Assembly: GCA_045613125.1 (NCBI GenBank) | Contig: JAZLAM010000006.1 | Coordinates: 38,915-102,914 of the forward strand | Source of the DNA: JAFTYO01 sp045613125 | GTDB lineage: Bacteria > Pseudomonadota > Alphaproteobacteria > RF32 > CAG-239 | Reading direction: 5' to 3' | Length of the DNA stretch: 64,000 bases | Shown: positions 8,502 to 17,398 of the stretch, piece by piece | How positions within the stretch are numbered: the stretch's first letter is position 1 | Layout: the number at the start of each line of letters is the position of its first letter | Notes under the pieces: generated by a model | Told to the model about the DNA's origin: nothing | Databases searched by the model: none | What the model saw: the letters and a program-made list of their open reading frames with translations, nothing else | Made by a program: the position numbers and the translations under genes

Positions 8502-10031
8502 ATGAAAAATTTTTTCACCATCAGAAAAATTTTAACATTTTGCCTAATTTTATCTATATTTTTTACCATATATAGTGCTTATTATAAAATAAAATATTGG
8601 GGCTTTAGTATTAAACCTCAAGCCACCTCAGATGTATGGATCGTTGATGCGCATATTTCTTTTACACCAACGGGAGAGCCTATTAATGTATCTTTAGCGA
8701 CACCGCAAACCGGTAAAGAATTTAAAATTTTAAATGAGGACATTGTAGCCAAAGGTTATGATATCACAAAGGATGAAAAAAATAACCGTATAATAATGAA
8801 ATCCAAACCTAAAAAAAGCAAACAAAATATTTATTACAGAGTTGCTATATATGACAATGAAGACACAAAAGGTAAAATAAGGGATGAATCAAAACCGAAA
8901 GTAAATGTTCCGATATTTGATTTACAACAACAAGAAATGGTTGATGAAATTTTATTAGCCGCCGAAAAATTTGAAGGAAATCAAGTAAAAAAACTCATAA
9001 GCATTTTCAACCAACAACCTTTAGATCCGAATGTCAGTGCTTTTTTACCAGTTAGGGTAACCGAAAAGGAAATTGCTGAAAAAATTATTGATATTTTAGC
9101 TTATAAAGGTATATCAGCACGACTGACAAGAGGTGTCCGTTTAGTTGAAAGTAAAAAAGCCTCTCAGGCCGATTTGATGATTGAAACTCATGACGGATAT
9201 AAATGGCGAATTTATGATTTGCATACGGCAAAAGAAGGTGTACCTAAGAATTTTATGGTTTTCCAAAGAGGTGGTGTTTCTTTACTTGATGTTAGTGGGG
9301 GAAGAAACTCAAAAATCAGATTTTCTGTTTTAAAATCTGTTACTCCATCAATTAAAATGGCTGGACATAGAGCAAAATTTTCAGAATTTTCCAAGACATT
9401 TGATTTTTCAATTTATAACTTACCATTACTTGCTCAAAACACTTTAAAATGGCTTATGGTTTTCCCTTTAGGAATTTTAATTACAGTTTTGTTCAGAAAC
9501 GTTATAGGCCTTAAAACTATGGGAACTTTTACACCGATGCTTATTGCTATGTCATTGGTAAAAACAGGTTTTATTGCCGGACTGATTTGCTTTAGCATTA
9601 TTATATCTGTCGGTCTTGTCATAAGAACATTATTATCAAGATTAAATTTGTTGCTTGTACCAAGAATTTCTGCTGTCGTTATATTTGTTATTTTAATCAT
9701 GCAATATATGGCCATAATCGGATATCAAATAAATTGGGAAGTCGCATCTTCTGCAATTTTCTTCCCAATTATTATCACAGCTTGGATTATCGAAAGAGCT
9801 TCTATCATATGGGAAGAAGACGGAGCCGGTAACGCAACAAGAGAAATTTTATATTCTATGATAACTGCCATCGCAACATATTTTGTTATCAGCAACGAAT
9901 ATGTTCGCCACATCACTTTTGCTTTCAGCGAAATAAACTTGGTAATTTTATTCATTGTGATGTTGCTCGGAACATACACCGGTTATCGCTTAACCGAACT
10001 TAAAAGATTTACTCCGTTAGCAAGAGGATAA
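8502..10031 (+). CDS. Inactive transglutaminase-like protein fused to seven TM helices
   Basis: 509 aa. One N-terminal TM helix (about residues 10-30) precedes a long extracytoplasmic region with an inactive transglutaminase fold (about 150-280). At least six closely spaced helices follow from about residue 310 (for example LMVFPLGILITVLF and GFIAGLICFSIIISVGLVI). This is the architecture described for transglutaminase-like/7TM proteins that co-occur with retropepsin-like proteases and ATP-grasp ligases. It probably anchors or scaffolds a peptide-modifying system. It lies 18 bp after the protease gene and one base before the ligase gene. Confidence 0.82.
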   Translation: MKNFFTIRKILTFCLILSIFFTIYSAYYKIKYWGFSIKPQATSDVWIVDAHISFTPTGEPINVSLATPQTGKEFKILNEDIVAKGYDITKDEKNNRIIMKSKPKKSKQNIYYRVAIYDNEDTKGKIRDESKPKVNVPIFDLQQQEMVDEILLAAEKFEGNQVKKLISIFNQQPLDPNVSAFLPVRVTEKEIAEKIIDILAYKGISARLTRGVRLVESKKASQADLMIETHDGYKWRIYDLHTAKEGVPKNFMVFQRGGVSLLDVSGGRNSKIRFSVLKSVTPSIKMAGHRAKFSEFSKTFDFSIYNLPLLAQNTLKWLMVFPLGILITVLFRNVIGLKTMGTFTPMLIAMSLVKTGFIAGLICFSIIISVGLVIRTLLSRLNLLLVPRISAVVIFVILIMQYMAIIGYQINWEVASSAIFFPIIITAWIIERASIIWEEDGAGNATREILYSMITAIATYFVISNEYVRHITFAFSEINLVILFIVMLLGTYTGYRLTELKRFTPLARG

Positions 10032-10032
10032 A

Positions 10033-10983
10033 ATGTTTGATATATTTAAAAATTTCACAAAGCCAAGCATTTTAAGAGCTAAAGGTATTTTAGGAATGAA
10101 TGCTCGTAATTATGACATTATCGGGCACAACAATAAAAGACGTTTATACCCCTTAGTTGATGATAAAGTGCAAACAAAAATATTGGCTAATAAAGCTTGT
10201 ATAAATACACCTGATTTAATTGGCATTATTGAGTATCAATATCAGGTAAAAAATTTTGAATTATATATCAAAAACCATCAACAATTTGTGATTAAACCTG
10301 CACACGGTAGTGGAGGCAAAGGCGTTTTGGTAATAAAAGAGTGGACTGAAAACAATTTTATTACAGCTTCCGGAAAAACACTTTCTTTTAAAGAAATTTA
10401 CCAACACATTTCCAACGTATTAAGCGGTCTTTTCAGCTTAGGCGGTCAATATGATGTTGCTGTCATTGAAGAAATGGTAAACTTTAGCGATGTGTTTAGT
10501 GACTTTAGTTATCAAGGTGTTCCGGATGTCAGAATTATTGTTTATAAAGGATATCCTGCGATGGCTATGATGCGTCTTGCAACTGCACAATCAGGAGGAA
10601 GAGCCAACTTACACCAAGGAGCTGTCGGTGTCGGAATTGATGTGAAAACAGGAAAAACTTTGAAGGCCGTGATGCATAATTTACCGATAACACACCACCC
10701 TGACACAAATGCAGATTTAATGGACTTATCAGTTCCGTTTTGGAAAGAACATTTAATTATCGGCGCTAAAGCATTTGAAATGACCGGACTTGGATATTTA
10801 GGCGCAGATATTGTGTTAGATAAGAAAAAAGGTCCTATGATGCTTGAGCTAAATGCTCGTCCCGGTCTTGCTATTCAGATTGCTAATGGAAAAGGTTTGT
10901 TAAACGTTATAAAAGAAATTGAAGAAAACTATCCTAAAAATCTTTCAGCAGAAGAAAGAATAGATTTTATCTTGAATAAATAA
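10033..10983 (+). CDS. Alpha-L-glutamate ligase-like ATP-grasp protein
   Basis: 316 aa, cytoplasmic. ATP-grasp signatures are visible: FVIKPAHGSGGKGVLVI (ATP-binding loop), DVRIIVYKGYPAMAMMRL, the Gly-rich GAVGVGIDVKTG, and the Mg-binding C-terminal LELNARPGLAIQIAN. It belongs to the RimK-related group that joins amino acids or peptides through an acyl-phosphate. It starts one base after the stop of the 7TM gene, so the three genes form an operon. A plausible model is that the ligase builds a peptide tag or peptide and the lipoprotein protease trims it, with the 7TM protein as membrane partner. That model is inference; the substrate is unknown. Confidence 0.85.
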   Translation: MFDIFKNFTKPSILRAKGILGMNARNYDIIGHNNKRRLYPLVDDKVQTKILANKACINTPDLIGIIEYQYQVKNFELYIKNHQQFVIKPAHGSGGKGVLVIKEWTENNFITASGKTLSFKEIYQHISNVLSGLFSLGGQYDVAVIEEMVNFSDVFSDFSYQGVPDVRIIVYKGYPAMAMMRLATAQSGGRANLHQGAVGVGIDVKTGKTLKAVMHNLPITHHPDTNADLMDLSVPFWKEHLIIGAKAFEMTGLGYLGADIVLDKKKGPMMLELNARPGLAIQIANGKGLLNVIKEIEENYPKNLSAEERIDFILNK

Positions 10984-11039
10984 AAATTAATTCCTAAATA
11001 ATCTAAAGAGAATATATTAAACCCGTGAAAGGAACAATT

Positions 11040-11645
11040 ATGACCGAATTACTAAAAAAATCAGAAACAAAAAACTTAAGCAAAGCAGAAACAAAAAACA
11101 TTGAAGCTACTGAAAAAAAACAACTTGGAGTAAGCCAAACTCGTGCAAAAAAAATTAAACATTCATACAATGTTGAGGATGCAGAAAATTCTTTGGTCTT
11201 AAAATTAAAAGATGGCGATGTCGTTATCAAAATGTTTCCTGATGCAGCGCCAAACCATGTCGCTCGTATAAAAGAACTGGTCAGAAACGGTTTTTACAAC
11301 GGATTAAAATTTCATCGTGTGATTGAAGGGTTTATGGCTCAAACAGGCTGTCCTTTAGGCACAGGAACAGGAGGAAGCGGTAAGAAACTGAAAGCTGAAT
11401 TTAATACTATTGAACATAAAAGAGGGACAGTTTCTATGGCAAGGGCAATGGATCCTAATTCTGCAGACAGCCAATTTTTTATTTGCTTTGCCGATGCTCC
11501 CTGGCTTAACGGACAATATACTGTATGGGGAGAAGTTATATCCGGTATGGAATATGTCGATCTGATTAAAAAAGGTGGAGGATATAACGGTATGGTAAGC
11601 AATCCGGACATTATTATCAGTATGGACGTTATCGCTGATTTATAA
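11040..11645 (+). CDS. Cyclophilin-type peptidyl-prolyl isomerase with charged N-terminal extension
   Basis: 201 aa from the ATG at 11040, which has AAAGGAA upstream; the in-frame GTG at 11025 is less likely. Residues about 1-50 are Lys/Glu-rich and have no signal peptide. The rest is a cyclophilin domain: the catalytic FHRVIEGFMAQTGCP, SADSQFFI and a WLNGQYTVWG block. It catalyses cis-trans isomerisation of Xaa-Pro bonds, here probably in the cytoplasm because no export signal is seen. The lysine-rich extension is unusual for a bacterial PpiB and could bind nucleic acid or ribosomes (inference). Confidence 0.92.
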   Translation: MTELLKKSETKNLSKAETKNIEATEKKQLGVSQTRAKKIKHSYNVEDAENSLVLKLKDGDVVIKMFPDAAPNHVARIKELVRNGFYNGLKFHRVIEGFMAQTGCPLGTGTGGSGKKLKAEFNTIEHKRGTVSMARAMDPNSADSQFFICFADAPWLNGQYTVWGEVISGMEYVDLIKKGGGYNGMVSNPDIIISMDVIADL

Positions 11646-11655
11646 GACATATGTA

Positions 11656-11678
11656 AGAGGGGATTTCCCCTCTTTTTA
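11656..11678 (+). terminator. Intrinsic terminator after the cyclophilin gene
   Basis: The stem AGAGGGG / CCCCTCT with a 4-nt loop is followed by TTTTTATT, 10 bp after the stop codon. Confidence 0.85.
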
Positions 11679-11751
11679 TTGACATTGTAATATGTATTAC
11701 AGCATACTTAACTATAGTAATCTGAACAGGAAAAAAATATATGACACAATT

Positions 11752-11886
11752 ATGGTCTATAATCGCAACAATCAAGCAATTTTCAAAACCGGTGATAAAG
11801 ATATTGTAAAAGCTATTATAACTGAACGAGAAAAACCTTTATCCTTACAAAATGTTATTTATCTTCAAATATTGATATTCTGTTAA
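11752..11886 (+). CDS. Small hypothetical ORF, possibly the 5' half of a broken gene
   Basis: 44 aa from the ATG at 11752 (an in-frame ATG at 11692 would give 64 aa). No family is recognised and there is no clear ribosome binding site. After residue ~33 the frame runs into a short hydrophobic tail and stops. If the reading shifts to the frame of the next small ORF, a continuous polar sequence results that joins the downstream protein without an intervening stop. It may therefore be part of a ~110-aa gene with a frameshift, or noncoding. Confidence 0.3.
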   Translation: MVYNRNNQAIFKTGDKDIVKAIITEREKPLSLQNVIYLQILIFC

Positions 11887-11891
11887 ATAAA

Positions 11892-12101
11892 ATGGAAAAA
11901 AGAAATGAGGATGCTATTTATATTGAATATTTAAGATTATTAAAAAAACATCTTGCAACCAAAGAACAACACAATTTTGATTTAAATATTAATAAAATGA
12001 GAGAAATGGTAAATGCATACCGACAAAAAGGCAATTCAGAATCGCTAAACAATACAAAAAACAATATAAGATTAGATTTTAACCATAATAAAGAACATTA
12101 A
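11892..12101 (+). CDS. Small hypothetical protein
   Basis: 69 aa, highly charged and predicted helical (EDAIYIEYLRLLKKHL, KMREMVNAYRQKG). No family recognised. It starts 5 bp after the stop of the preceding small ORF and its stop overlaps the 3' end of the convergent rlmE by 4 bp. The frame is open for about 65 bases upstream of the ATG, so the present start may not be the original one. Confidence 0.4.
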   Translation: MEKRNEDAIYIEYLRLLKKHLATKEQHNFDLNINKMREMVNAYRQKGNSESLNNTKNNIRLDFNHNKEH

Positions 12102-12796
12102 TTTTCTTTTTTCTTAAATCCCTGTGCTACAACATATGTTTCCGGAGAGCCTTGACGGCTTGCATCAGGCTTATGATGAGAAACTTTGGTAAAATTCTTT
12201 TTCATATCGGCAAGCAAATTTCCTTCTGCTCCACCTTGAAATACTTTAGCAATAAAAATTCCGCCTTCGGAAAGCACTTCTTTAGCAAATTCATAAGCAG
12301 CTTCAACAAGCCCGATTGTCCGCAAATGATCTGTTTGCTGATGGCCGGTAGTGTTTGCTGCCATATCGCTCATGACAATATCTGCAGGTCCGTTTAACAA
12401 TGCTTTCAAATTTTCCGGAGCATCATCTTTGGTAAAATCTTGACATATCATGGTTGCACCGGCAATCGGTGTTGTTTCTAAGATGTCAATTCCGACAACT
12501 TGACCCTGTCCTTTATTACGTTCAACAGCAACTTGTGTCCATCCTCCGGGAGCGCAACCTAAGTCTACTACCGTTTTACCTTTACCTAAAAATCTATATT
12601 TTTCATCAAGTTGTATAAGCTTAAAGGCTGCACGTGAACGATAACCCAGTCTTTTAGACTCAGCTACATATGGATCATTAAGTTGACGTTCAAGCCATCT
12701 GTTTGATGATGCTTTTTTATATTTTGAGGTTTTAACCTTAACAGTTAATGCTTTTCTACCTCTGATAATCTTTGCTGATTTGGTAAGCTTTGCCAT
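12098..12796 (-). CDS. rlmE: 23S rRNA (U2552) 2'-O-methyltransferase RlmE (FtsJ/RrmJ)
   Basis: 232 aa. After a ~45-residue basic N-terminal tail comes SRAAFKLIQLDEKY (catalytic Lys), the SAM motif VVDLGCAPGGWTQVA, VMSDMAANTTGHQQ (catalytic Asp), FIAKVFQGG (catalytic Lys) and GSPETYVVAQGF (catalytic Glu), giving the full K-D-K-E tetrad. It methylates U2552 in the A-loop of assembled 50S particles. Its first 41 bases overlap the 3' end of the Ppx/GppA gene, so the two are translated as a unit; ppx next to rlmE is a known alphaproteobacterial arrangement. Confidence 0.95.
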   Translation of the reverse strand: MAKLTKSAKIIRGRKALTVKVKTSKYKKASSNRWLERQLNDPYVAESKRLGYRSRAAFKLIQLDEKYRFLGKGKTVVDLGCAPGGWTQVAVERNKGQGQVVGIDILETTPIAGATMICQDFTKDDAPENLKALLNGPADIVMSDMAANTTGHQQTDHLRTIGLVEAAYEFAKEVLSEGGIFIAKVFQGGAEGNLLADMKKNFTKVSHHKPDASRQGSPETYVVAQGFKKKEN

Positions 12797-13724
12797 TATC
12801 TTGAAGTTCCTTTATAATTGCATCTTGTGCACTTTTTAATGAAGCTGTCAGTTTTTCGAACCCTAAATTTTCGTATATACTCTTAAATATAGTACAGCCG
12901 GAAATCATAATTGGAGCTCGGTTTTTACCTATATATTTTGACTCTTCTCTTTCTGATAAACTCATCTTATAAATATCACCGATTACTTTATCTAAATCTT
13001 TATAACTTAAAATTCTGCCATCAGATTTTTGACGATCATATTCTTCATCTTGATTTATCATTGAAGCCAATCTTAGCGGAGTACTTGATGTAGCAATCAA
13101 TGTGCAACTGTTCTTATATTTTTCAAGTTCGGATTGTAAGATAAATTTTTGTACATATGGTATAATGTTTGCCTGTAAATTTTGCTGATTTTTTTCATCA
13201 AAATGTTTCAAATCAAAAGCTTCTGATGCATTTCTTGCTCCCCATGGAATAGATATTGTATATATCATCCTCGGATTTTCTTCATTGGTAGCAAGAGTTA
13301 TTTCCGTTGAACCGCCACCTAAATCGTACACAAGAGCATATTTTGCATTTTTATCCGCATTTAATAGGGCGCCTTTTAAATTCAAATAAGCTTCTTGTTT
13401 TCCATCAATTACATCAATTTTTATACCACTTGTTTTTTCAACTTTTTTAACAAAATCCATACCGTTAGAAGCCATACGACAAGAGGCTGTTGCAATTGCT
13501 CTATAGTTTTTAACATTATATTGTTCTAGAACTTTAGCATATTCAGAAAACGCTTTCAATCCGCGATCAATTGCCTCATCGGTAAAACACATATTAGCAT
13601 ACATTCCTTCACCTAGTTTAGTTGGTATGCTATCTTTGTAAACTAACTTTCCATGACTATCTACAACCATAATACGACAAGAATTTGTACCTAAATCAAT
13701 TGCTGCCAGATTTTCGTTTGCCAT
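12756..13724 (-). CDS. Ppx/GppA family phosphatase, second of a tandem pair
   Basis: 322 aa from the ATG at 13724, chosen because GAGGAGG lies just upstream; a longer frame reaches 13793. The actin-like ATPase fold is visible as AAIDLGTNSCRIMVVD (phosphate 1), YALVYDLGGGSTEI (phosphate 2) and MISGCTIF near the C-terminus. There is no long C-terminal HD-like domain, so this is the short Ppx/GppA core. It is expected to hydrolyse polyphosphate or pppGpp; the sequence does not decide which. It overlaps the upstream paralogue by 29 bp and rlmE by 41 bp. Confidence 0.88.
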   Translation of the reverse strand: MANENLAAIDLGTNSCRIMVVDSHGKLVYKDSIPTKLGEGMYANMCFTDEAIDRGLKAFSEYAKVLEQYNVKNYRAIATASCRMASNGMDFVKKVEKTSGIKIDVIDGKQEAYLNLKGALLNADKNAKYALVYDLGGGSTEITLATNEENPRMIYTISIPWGARNASEAFDLKHFDEKNQQNLQANIIPYVQKFILQSELEKYKNSCTLIATSSTPLRLASMINQDEEYDRQKSDGRILSYKDLDKVIGDIYKMSLSEREESKYIGKNRAPIMISGCTIFKSIYENLGFEKLTASLKSAQDAIIKELQDNGKAYQISKDYQR

Positions 13725-14802
13725 GGTATCCTCCTCTTTGATATAAACGATGCCGTCTTTGGGGTTTGCGATTAGCACGTTGTTGACGTTCATTATGCAT
13801 CATATCTAAAAGCATTCCTTCACGAATACCCCTATCAGCAACCGTAACCTCAGAAATCGGCCAAAATGTAAGTAAAGATTCTATAATAGCACAACCAGCA
13901 ATAGTCAAGTCAGATTTTAATGGTCCTATACATGGGTGTTTACGACGCCCTTCATCACCAATAGTTTTTATTTTATTAATTACTTTTTCCACATCCGAAC
14001 CGGAAATAGATATCCCATCAACAGCAGAACGATTATATCTGGGTAAACACAAATGCACCGCTCCCAAAACGGTAACTGTTCCTGATGTACCGATAACCTG
14101 AATTTCTTGATTTTGTATTCCTTCATAAATACCAAATTTATCATCAAATTCTTTTAATATCGATTGGGTTCGTTCCATTATGGTATTATACGCAAGCGTT
14201 GTCATATCTTGCTTAGGGAAAGCTTCAGAAATGGTAACAACACCATAAGGAAGAGATACAAACCCTTCTATAAAAGTTTTACCACTATCAGTTATACGAG
14301 CAAGCGAAATTTCCGTTGAACCGCCTCCAATATCGAACACAAGCATACGCTTAATGTTACGATTAAGCAGGGGTACACAACCTACCACAGCTAAACGGGC
14401 TTCTTCTTTTGATGAGATAATTTCCAAATTTATACCAGCTTCTTTTTTAACCATTTCTACAAACTGAACACAATTTTTTGCTCTACGGCAGGCAGCTGTT
14501 GCCACAAAACGAGAGCCGGCAATGGGAGCATATTCGTTTATAACACCTCTACACACTTTTAAGGCAGCAACAGTTCGACGCATAGCCGCCTTTGATAGCT
14601 CATTATCATTTATGATACCTTCTCCCAAACGTGTAATTTTAGAAAAAGTTTCAACCACATGAAAAGATGTTGGTGTCGGTGTGGCAATTACTAAACGGCA
14701 TGAATTAGTTCCTAAATCTATCGCTGCATAATTAGACGCCGGTATAGTATCTTTTTTTACTGCCGGCACATAATTATTTTTCTTTGACACACCTTTTTTC
14801 AT
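13696..14802 (-). CDS. Ppx/GppA family phosphatase, first of a tandem pair
   Basis: 368 aa, with the same short core as its downstream neighbour: AAIDLGTNSCRLVIATP, GEGIINDNELS, MLVFDIGGGSTEISLA and LTIAGCAIIESLL. The C-terminus ends in an Arg/Lys/Gly-rich tail (HNERQQRANRKPQRRHRL region) that the paralogue lacks and that may bind nucleic acid or polyphosphate (inference). The two share the same domain plan but differ through most of the sequence, so the duplication looks old. It follows ccrM by 9 bp. Confidence 0.88.
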   Translation of the reverse strand: MKKGVSKKNNYVPAVKKDTIPASNYAAIDLGTNSCRLVIATPTPTSFHVVETFSKITRLGEGIINDNELSKAAMRRTVAALKVCRGVINEYAPIAGSRFVATAACRRAKNCVQFVEMVKKEAGINLEIISSKEEARLAVVGCVPLLNRNIKRMLVFDIGGGSTEISLARITDSGKTFIEGFVSLPYGVVTISEAFPKQDMTTLAYNTIMERTQSILKEFDDKFGIYEGIQNQEIQVIGTSGTVTVLGAVHLCLPRYNRSAVDGISISGSDVEKVINKIKTIGDEGRRKHPCIGPLKSDLTIAGCAIIESLLTFWPISEVTVADRGIREGMLLDMMHNERQQRANRKPQRRHRLYQRGGYHGKRKSGSN

Positions 14803-14811
14803 ATATAGATT

Positions 14812-15915
14812 TTACGCTCCATATACTTCTGTGCGCACTTTAGTGCGTAAATCGTCAATACAAACCAAATTCTTATTTTTATCCTCGTAATACCAATATA
14901 CCCAACCATTACAAGCTGCCGCATTTTGCGCTGCCGCACCTACCTGATGAATTGAACCTTCTGCTGTATCGCTTTTTATAGTTCCATCAGAACGGATAAT
15001 GGCAGTATGTTTACGAGTTGAATCAAATAATGTTGTTCCAGGTTCTAATAAACCTCTTTCAACAACTGAACCAAACGGAATTCGAGGTTGTTTACGCTTA
15101 CAACTAAATTCTAAAGCACCGTCTTCAATCGTGGTTACTTCATCTATACGTTTTTGAGCACCCTCAACATAGGAGCTGTCCTTTTCAATACCAATAAAAT
15201 TACGGCCTAATTTTTTAGCTACAGCACCTGTAGTTCCAGTACCAAAAAATGGATCTAACACAATATCTCCAACATTTGAAGAAGCCATAATCACCCTATA
15301 AAGCAAACTTTCCGGTTTTTGTGTCGGATGAAGCTTATTACCATCTTCACCTTTTAAGCGTTCTTTACCGGTACAAAGAGGCAACTCCCAAGTTGAACGC
15401 ATTTGAGTATCTTCATTTAAAGCTTTCATTGCTTCATAGTTAAAAGTATATTTTGCTTTCGGATTTTTAACCGCCCAAATTAAAGTTTCATGAGCATTTG
15501 TAAAACGAGTACCTTTAAAATTAGGCATAGGATTTACTTTGTTCCAAATGATATCATTTAAAATCCAAAAACCCAAATCTTGTAATATGTAACCAACCCT
15601 AAAAATGTTATGGTATGAACCTATAACCCATATACTACCGTTATCTTTTAAAACTCTTTTGGCAGCGCTGAGCCAACGGCGAGTATAGTCATCATATGCT
15701 GCTATACTTTCAAAACTGTCCCACTCCTCATACACTCCGGCAACTGTCGTGTTATCTGGACGTGTTAAATTATCGCCCAACTGCAGATTATACGGAGGGT
15801 CGGCAAAAATCAAATCTACGGAGTTTTCCTCCATCGCGTTCATAATTCTTATACTATCGTCATTAATAATGGTGTTAATTATATTTTTAGTTTTTATAGT
15901 TTCTAACTTAACCAT
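14812..15915 (-). CDS. ccrM: CcrM-type DNA adenine N6-methyltransferase (GANTC)
   Basis: 367 aa, close to Caulobacter CcrM. It is a beta-class enzyme: the catalytic DPPYNLQLGD comes first and the SAM-binding DPFFGTGTTGAVAKKLGR later. HPTQKPESLLYRVI lies between them. The last ~85 residues (from about VERGLLEPGTTLFD) form the C-terminal extension typical of CcrM, which recognises DNA. In Alphaproteobacteria CcrM methylates GANTC late in the cell cycle. I see no CtrA-type TTAA-N7-TTAA site in the ~120 bp upstream. Its presence is one of the best taxonomic markers in the window. Confidence 0.93.
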   Translation of the reverse strand: MVKLETIKTKNIINTIINDDSIRIMNAMEENSVDLIFADPPYNLQLGDNLTRPDNTTVAGVYEEWDSFESIAAYDDYTRRWLSAAKRVLKDNGSIWVIGSYHNIFRVGYILQDLGFWILNDIIWNKVNPMPNFKGTRFTNAHETLIWAVKNPKAKYTFNYEAMKALNEDTQMRSTWELPLCTGKERLKGEDGNKLHPTQKPESLLYRVIMASSNVGDIVLDPFFGTGTTGAVAKKLGRNFIGIEKDSSYVEGAQKRIDEVTTIEDGALEFSCKRKQPRIPFGSVVERGLLEPGTTLFDSTRKHTAIIRSDGTIKSDTAEGSIHQVGAAAQNAAACNGWVYWYYEDKNKNLVCIDDLRTKVRTEVYGA

Positions 15916-16038
15916 TGTTTTTACCTTATTTTACTTACATGAACGTTTCCAAGATACTTCAAGATAGTTATAATTTTATTAACATAGAATATTCATATTA
16001 AAAAAATTGTCATTTGGTATAAATATAATTAAATCAGA

Positions 16039-17274
16039 TTATTCTTTTATGGCTAATTGGTCTTTTAAAACCCTTATTTTGTATTCTCTAAAATGTTGAG
16101 CAAATCTTTCATCTTTAGGTAAAATATTAAAATTTGGCATATCTGATGCCTTAATATTTTGCAAAATATCCGCTACTCTTAATAAAATTCTGGACGAATA
16201 TTCAAATTGTCGTAATAAATTTTCTTTATTTTTCATCGTGGTACTCTCAAAATCTGCTTTGCAAACTTTGATAAAATCTACAACATAGTTTGTATGTCCT
16301 ATTTGCAAATTCGATACCAGATCATAAAGCTTACCTATACGCATATCTTGTATTAAGTGAAATTTCATATGATGCATCGAACTTAAAAGTGCAAAATCTC
16401 TTATTTTATTTGGTATCTTTAAGCGCTTACAGATTTCTTTAATAGCATCGGTTCCTTTTGATTCATGGCCTTTATGCGAAGGTAATTGATCAGCTGGAGT
16501 AAAGATTTTACCTATATCATGCACTAAAACAGCAAACTGCACCATTACAGATTCACTACTGACAAATTTTAAAGCATTGAGCGTATGATCTCCCGCATTT
16601 CCTTCAGGATGAAATTCAATTTTTTCAGGAATAGAAAATAAGTTATCAATTTCAGGCATAATCTCTTTTAATGCTCCTATTTGGCGCATAATTTTAATAA
16701 AACGATAAAAAGAAGAACTTAAAAAAGCCTTTTCAAATTCTTGCCATATTCTTTCGGCACTTAAAAAGCTTAACATCTTTTTTGCAACCATATCAGAACA
16801 TAAATTTATGGTACTTTCATCTACATCAAAATTAAGTTGTGCAGCAAAGCGACACATTCTTAAAACTCTTAGTGGATCCTCAACAAAATGCTCTGCATCT
16901 ATATGTCTTATAAGTTTCTTTTTTATATCCTGCAAACCTCCAAAATAATCAATATACTGACAGGATTGTTCATCATAAGCAATTGCATTACATGTAAAAT
17001 CTCTGCGTTGTAAATCTTCTTCCAAAGTTATATCCGGTGTAAAAACAAACTCAAAATCGGTATGTTTATCTCCTGTTTTGATTTCTTTGCGAGCAAGAGC
17101 ATATTCTTGTTTGGTTTTTGGATGTAAAAAAACAGGAAAGCCTTTACCTACTTGTATAAAACCTAGTTCTTGCATTTGTTTCATATCTGAGCCGACTACG
17201 ACATAATCTACATCGTTAGGAATTTTGCCCAAAATTTTATCTCGAACTGCTCCGCCTACCTGATATATTTTCAT
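16039..17274 (-). CDS. cca: CCA tRNA nucleotidyltransferase with HD domain
   Basis: 411 aa, matching E. coli Cca in size. The head domain begins YQVGGAVRDKILGKIPNDVD, with the catalytic DVD, and continues to RRDFTCNAIAYDE and the RVLRMCRFAAQ motif. A C-terminal HD phosphohydrolase domain follows: FHPEGNAGDHTLNAL and VLVHDIGKIF. It adds or repairs the 3' CCA of tRNAs, and the HD domain has phosphatase activity. AAGGATTT precedes the ATG. It is followed by a ~120-bp gap before ccrM in which no gene is seen. Confidence 0.95.
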   Translation of the reverse strand: MKIYQVGGAVRDKILGKIPNDVDYVVVGSDMKQMQELGFIQVGKGFPVFLHPKTKQEYALARKEIKTGDKHTDFEFVFTPDITLEEDLQRRDFTCNAIAYDEQSCQYIDYFGGLQDIKKKLIRHIDAEHFVEDPLRVLRMCRFAAQLNFDVDESTINLCSDMVAKKMLSFLSAERIWQEFEKAFLSSSFYRFIKIMRQIGALKEIMPEIDNLFSIPEKIEFHPEGNAGDHTLNALKFVSSESVMVQFAVLVHDIGKIFTPADQLPSHKGHESKGTDAIKEICKRLKIPNKIRDFALLSSMHHMKFHLIQDMRIGKLYDLVSNLQIGHTNYVVDFIKVCKADFESTTMKNKENLLRQFEYSSRILLRVADILQNIKASDMPNFNILPKDERFAQHFREYKIRVLKDQLAIKE

Positions 17275-17350
17275 TTTTAAAATCCTTTTTTAAAGAGGAT
17301 AATATTTTGCAATATAAAATGCAAGCAATTAAAATTTTGCAAAATTAATA

Positions 17351-17388
17351 AAAAAATCCCCTCTATGAAAAACATAAAGGGGATTTTG
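17351..17388 (-). terminator. Intrinsic terminator after groEL
   Basis: On the minus strand a stem with CCCCTTTATG / CATAGAGGGG at its core, extended by AAAAT/ATTTT, is followed by a T-run. It lies 10 bp past the groEL stop. Confidence 0.85.
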
Positions 17389-17398
17389 TTTTTTCAAA

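Noticed and set aside
11810..11880. Programmed -1 frameshift between the two small ORFs
   Set aside because: No in-frame X-XXY-YYZ heptamer or downstream hairpin was found; a chance mutation or two unrelated ORFs is simpler.
15916..16038. CtrA-type binding site upstream of ccrM
   Set aside because: TTAA elements are present but not with the 7-bp spacing of a TTAA-N7-TTAA site.
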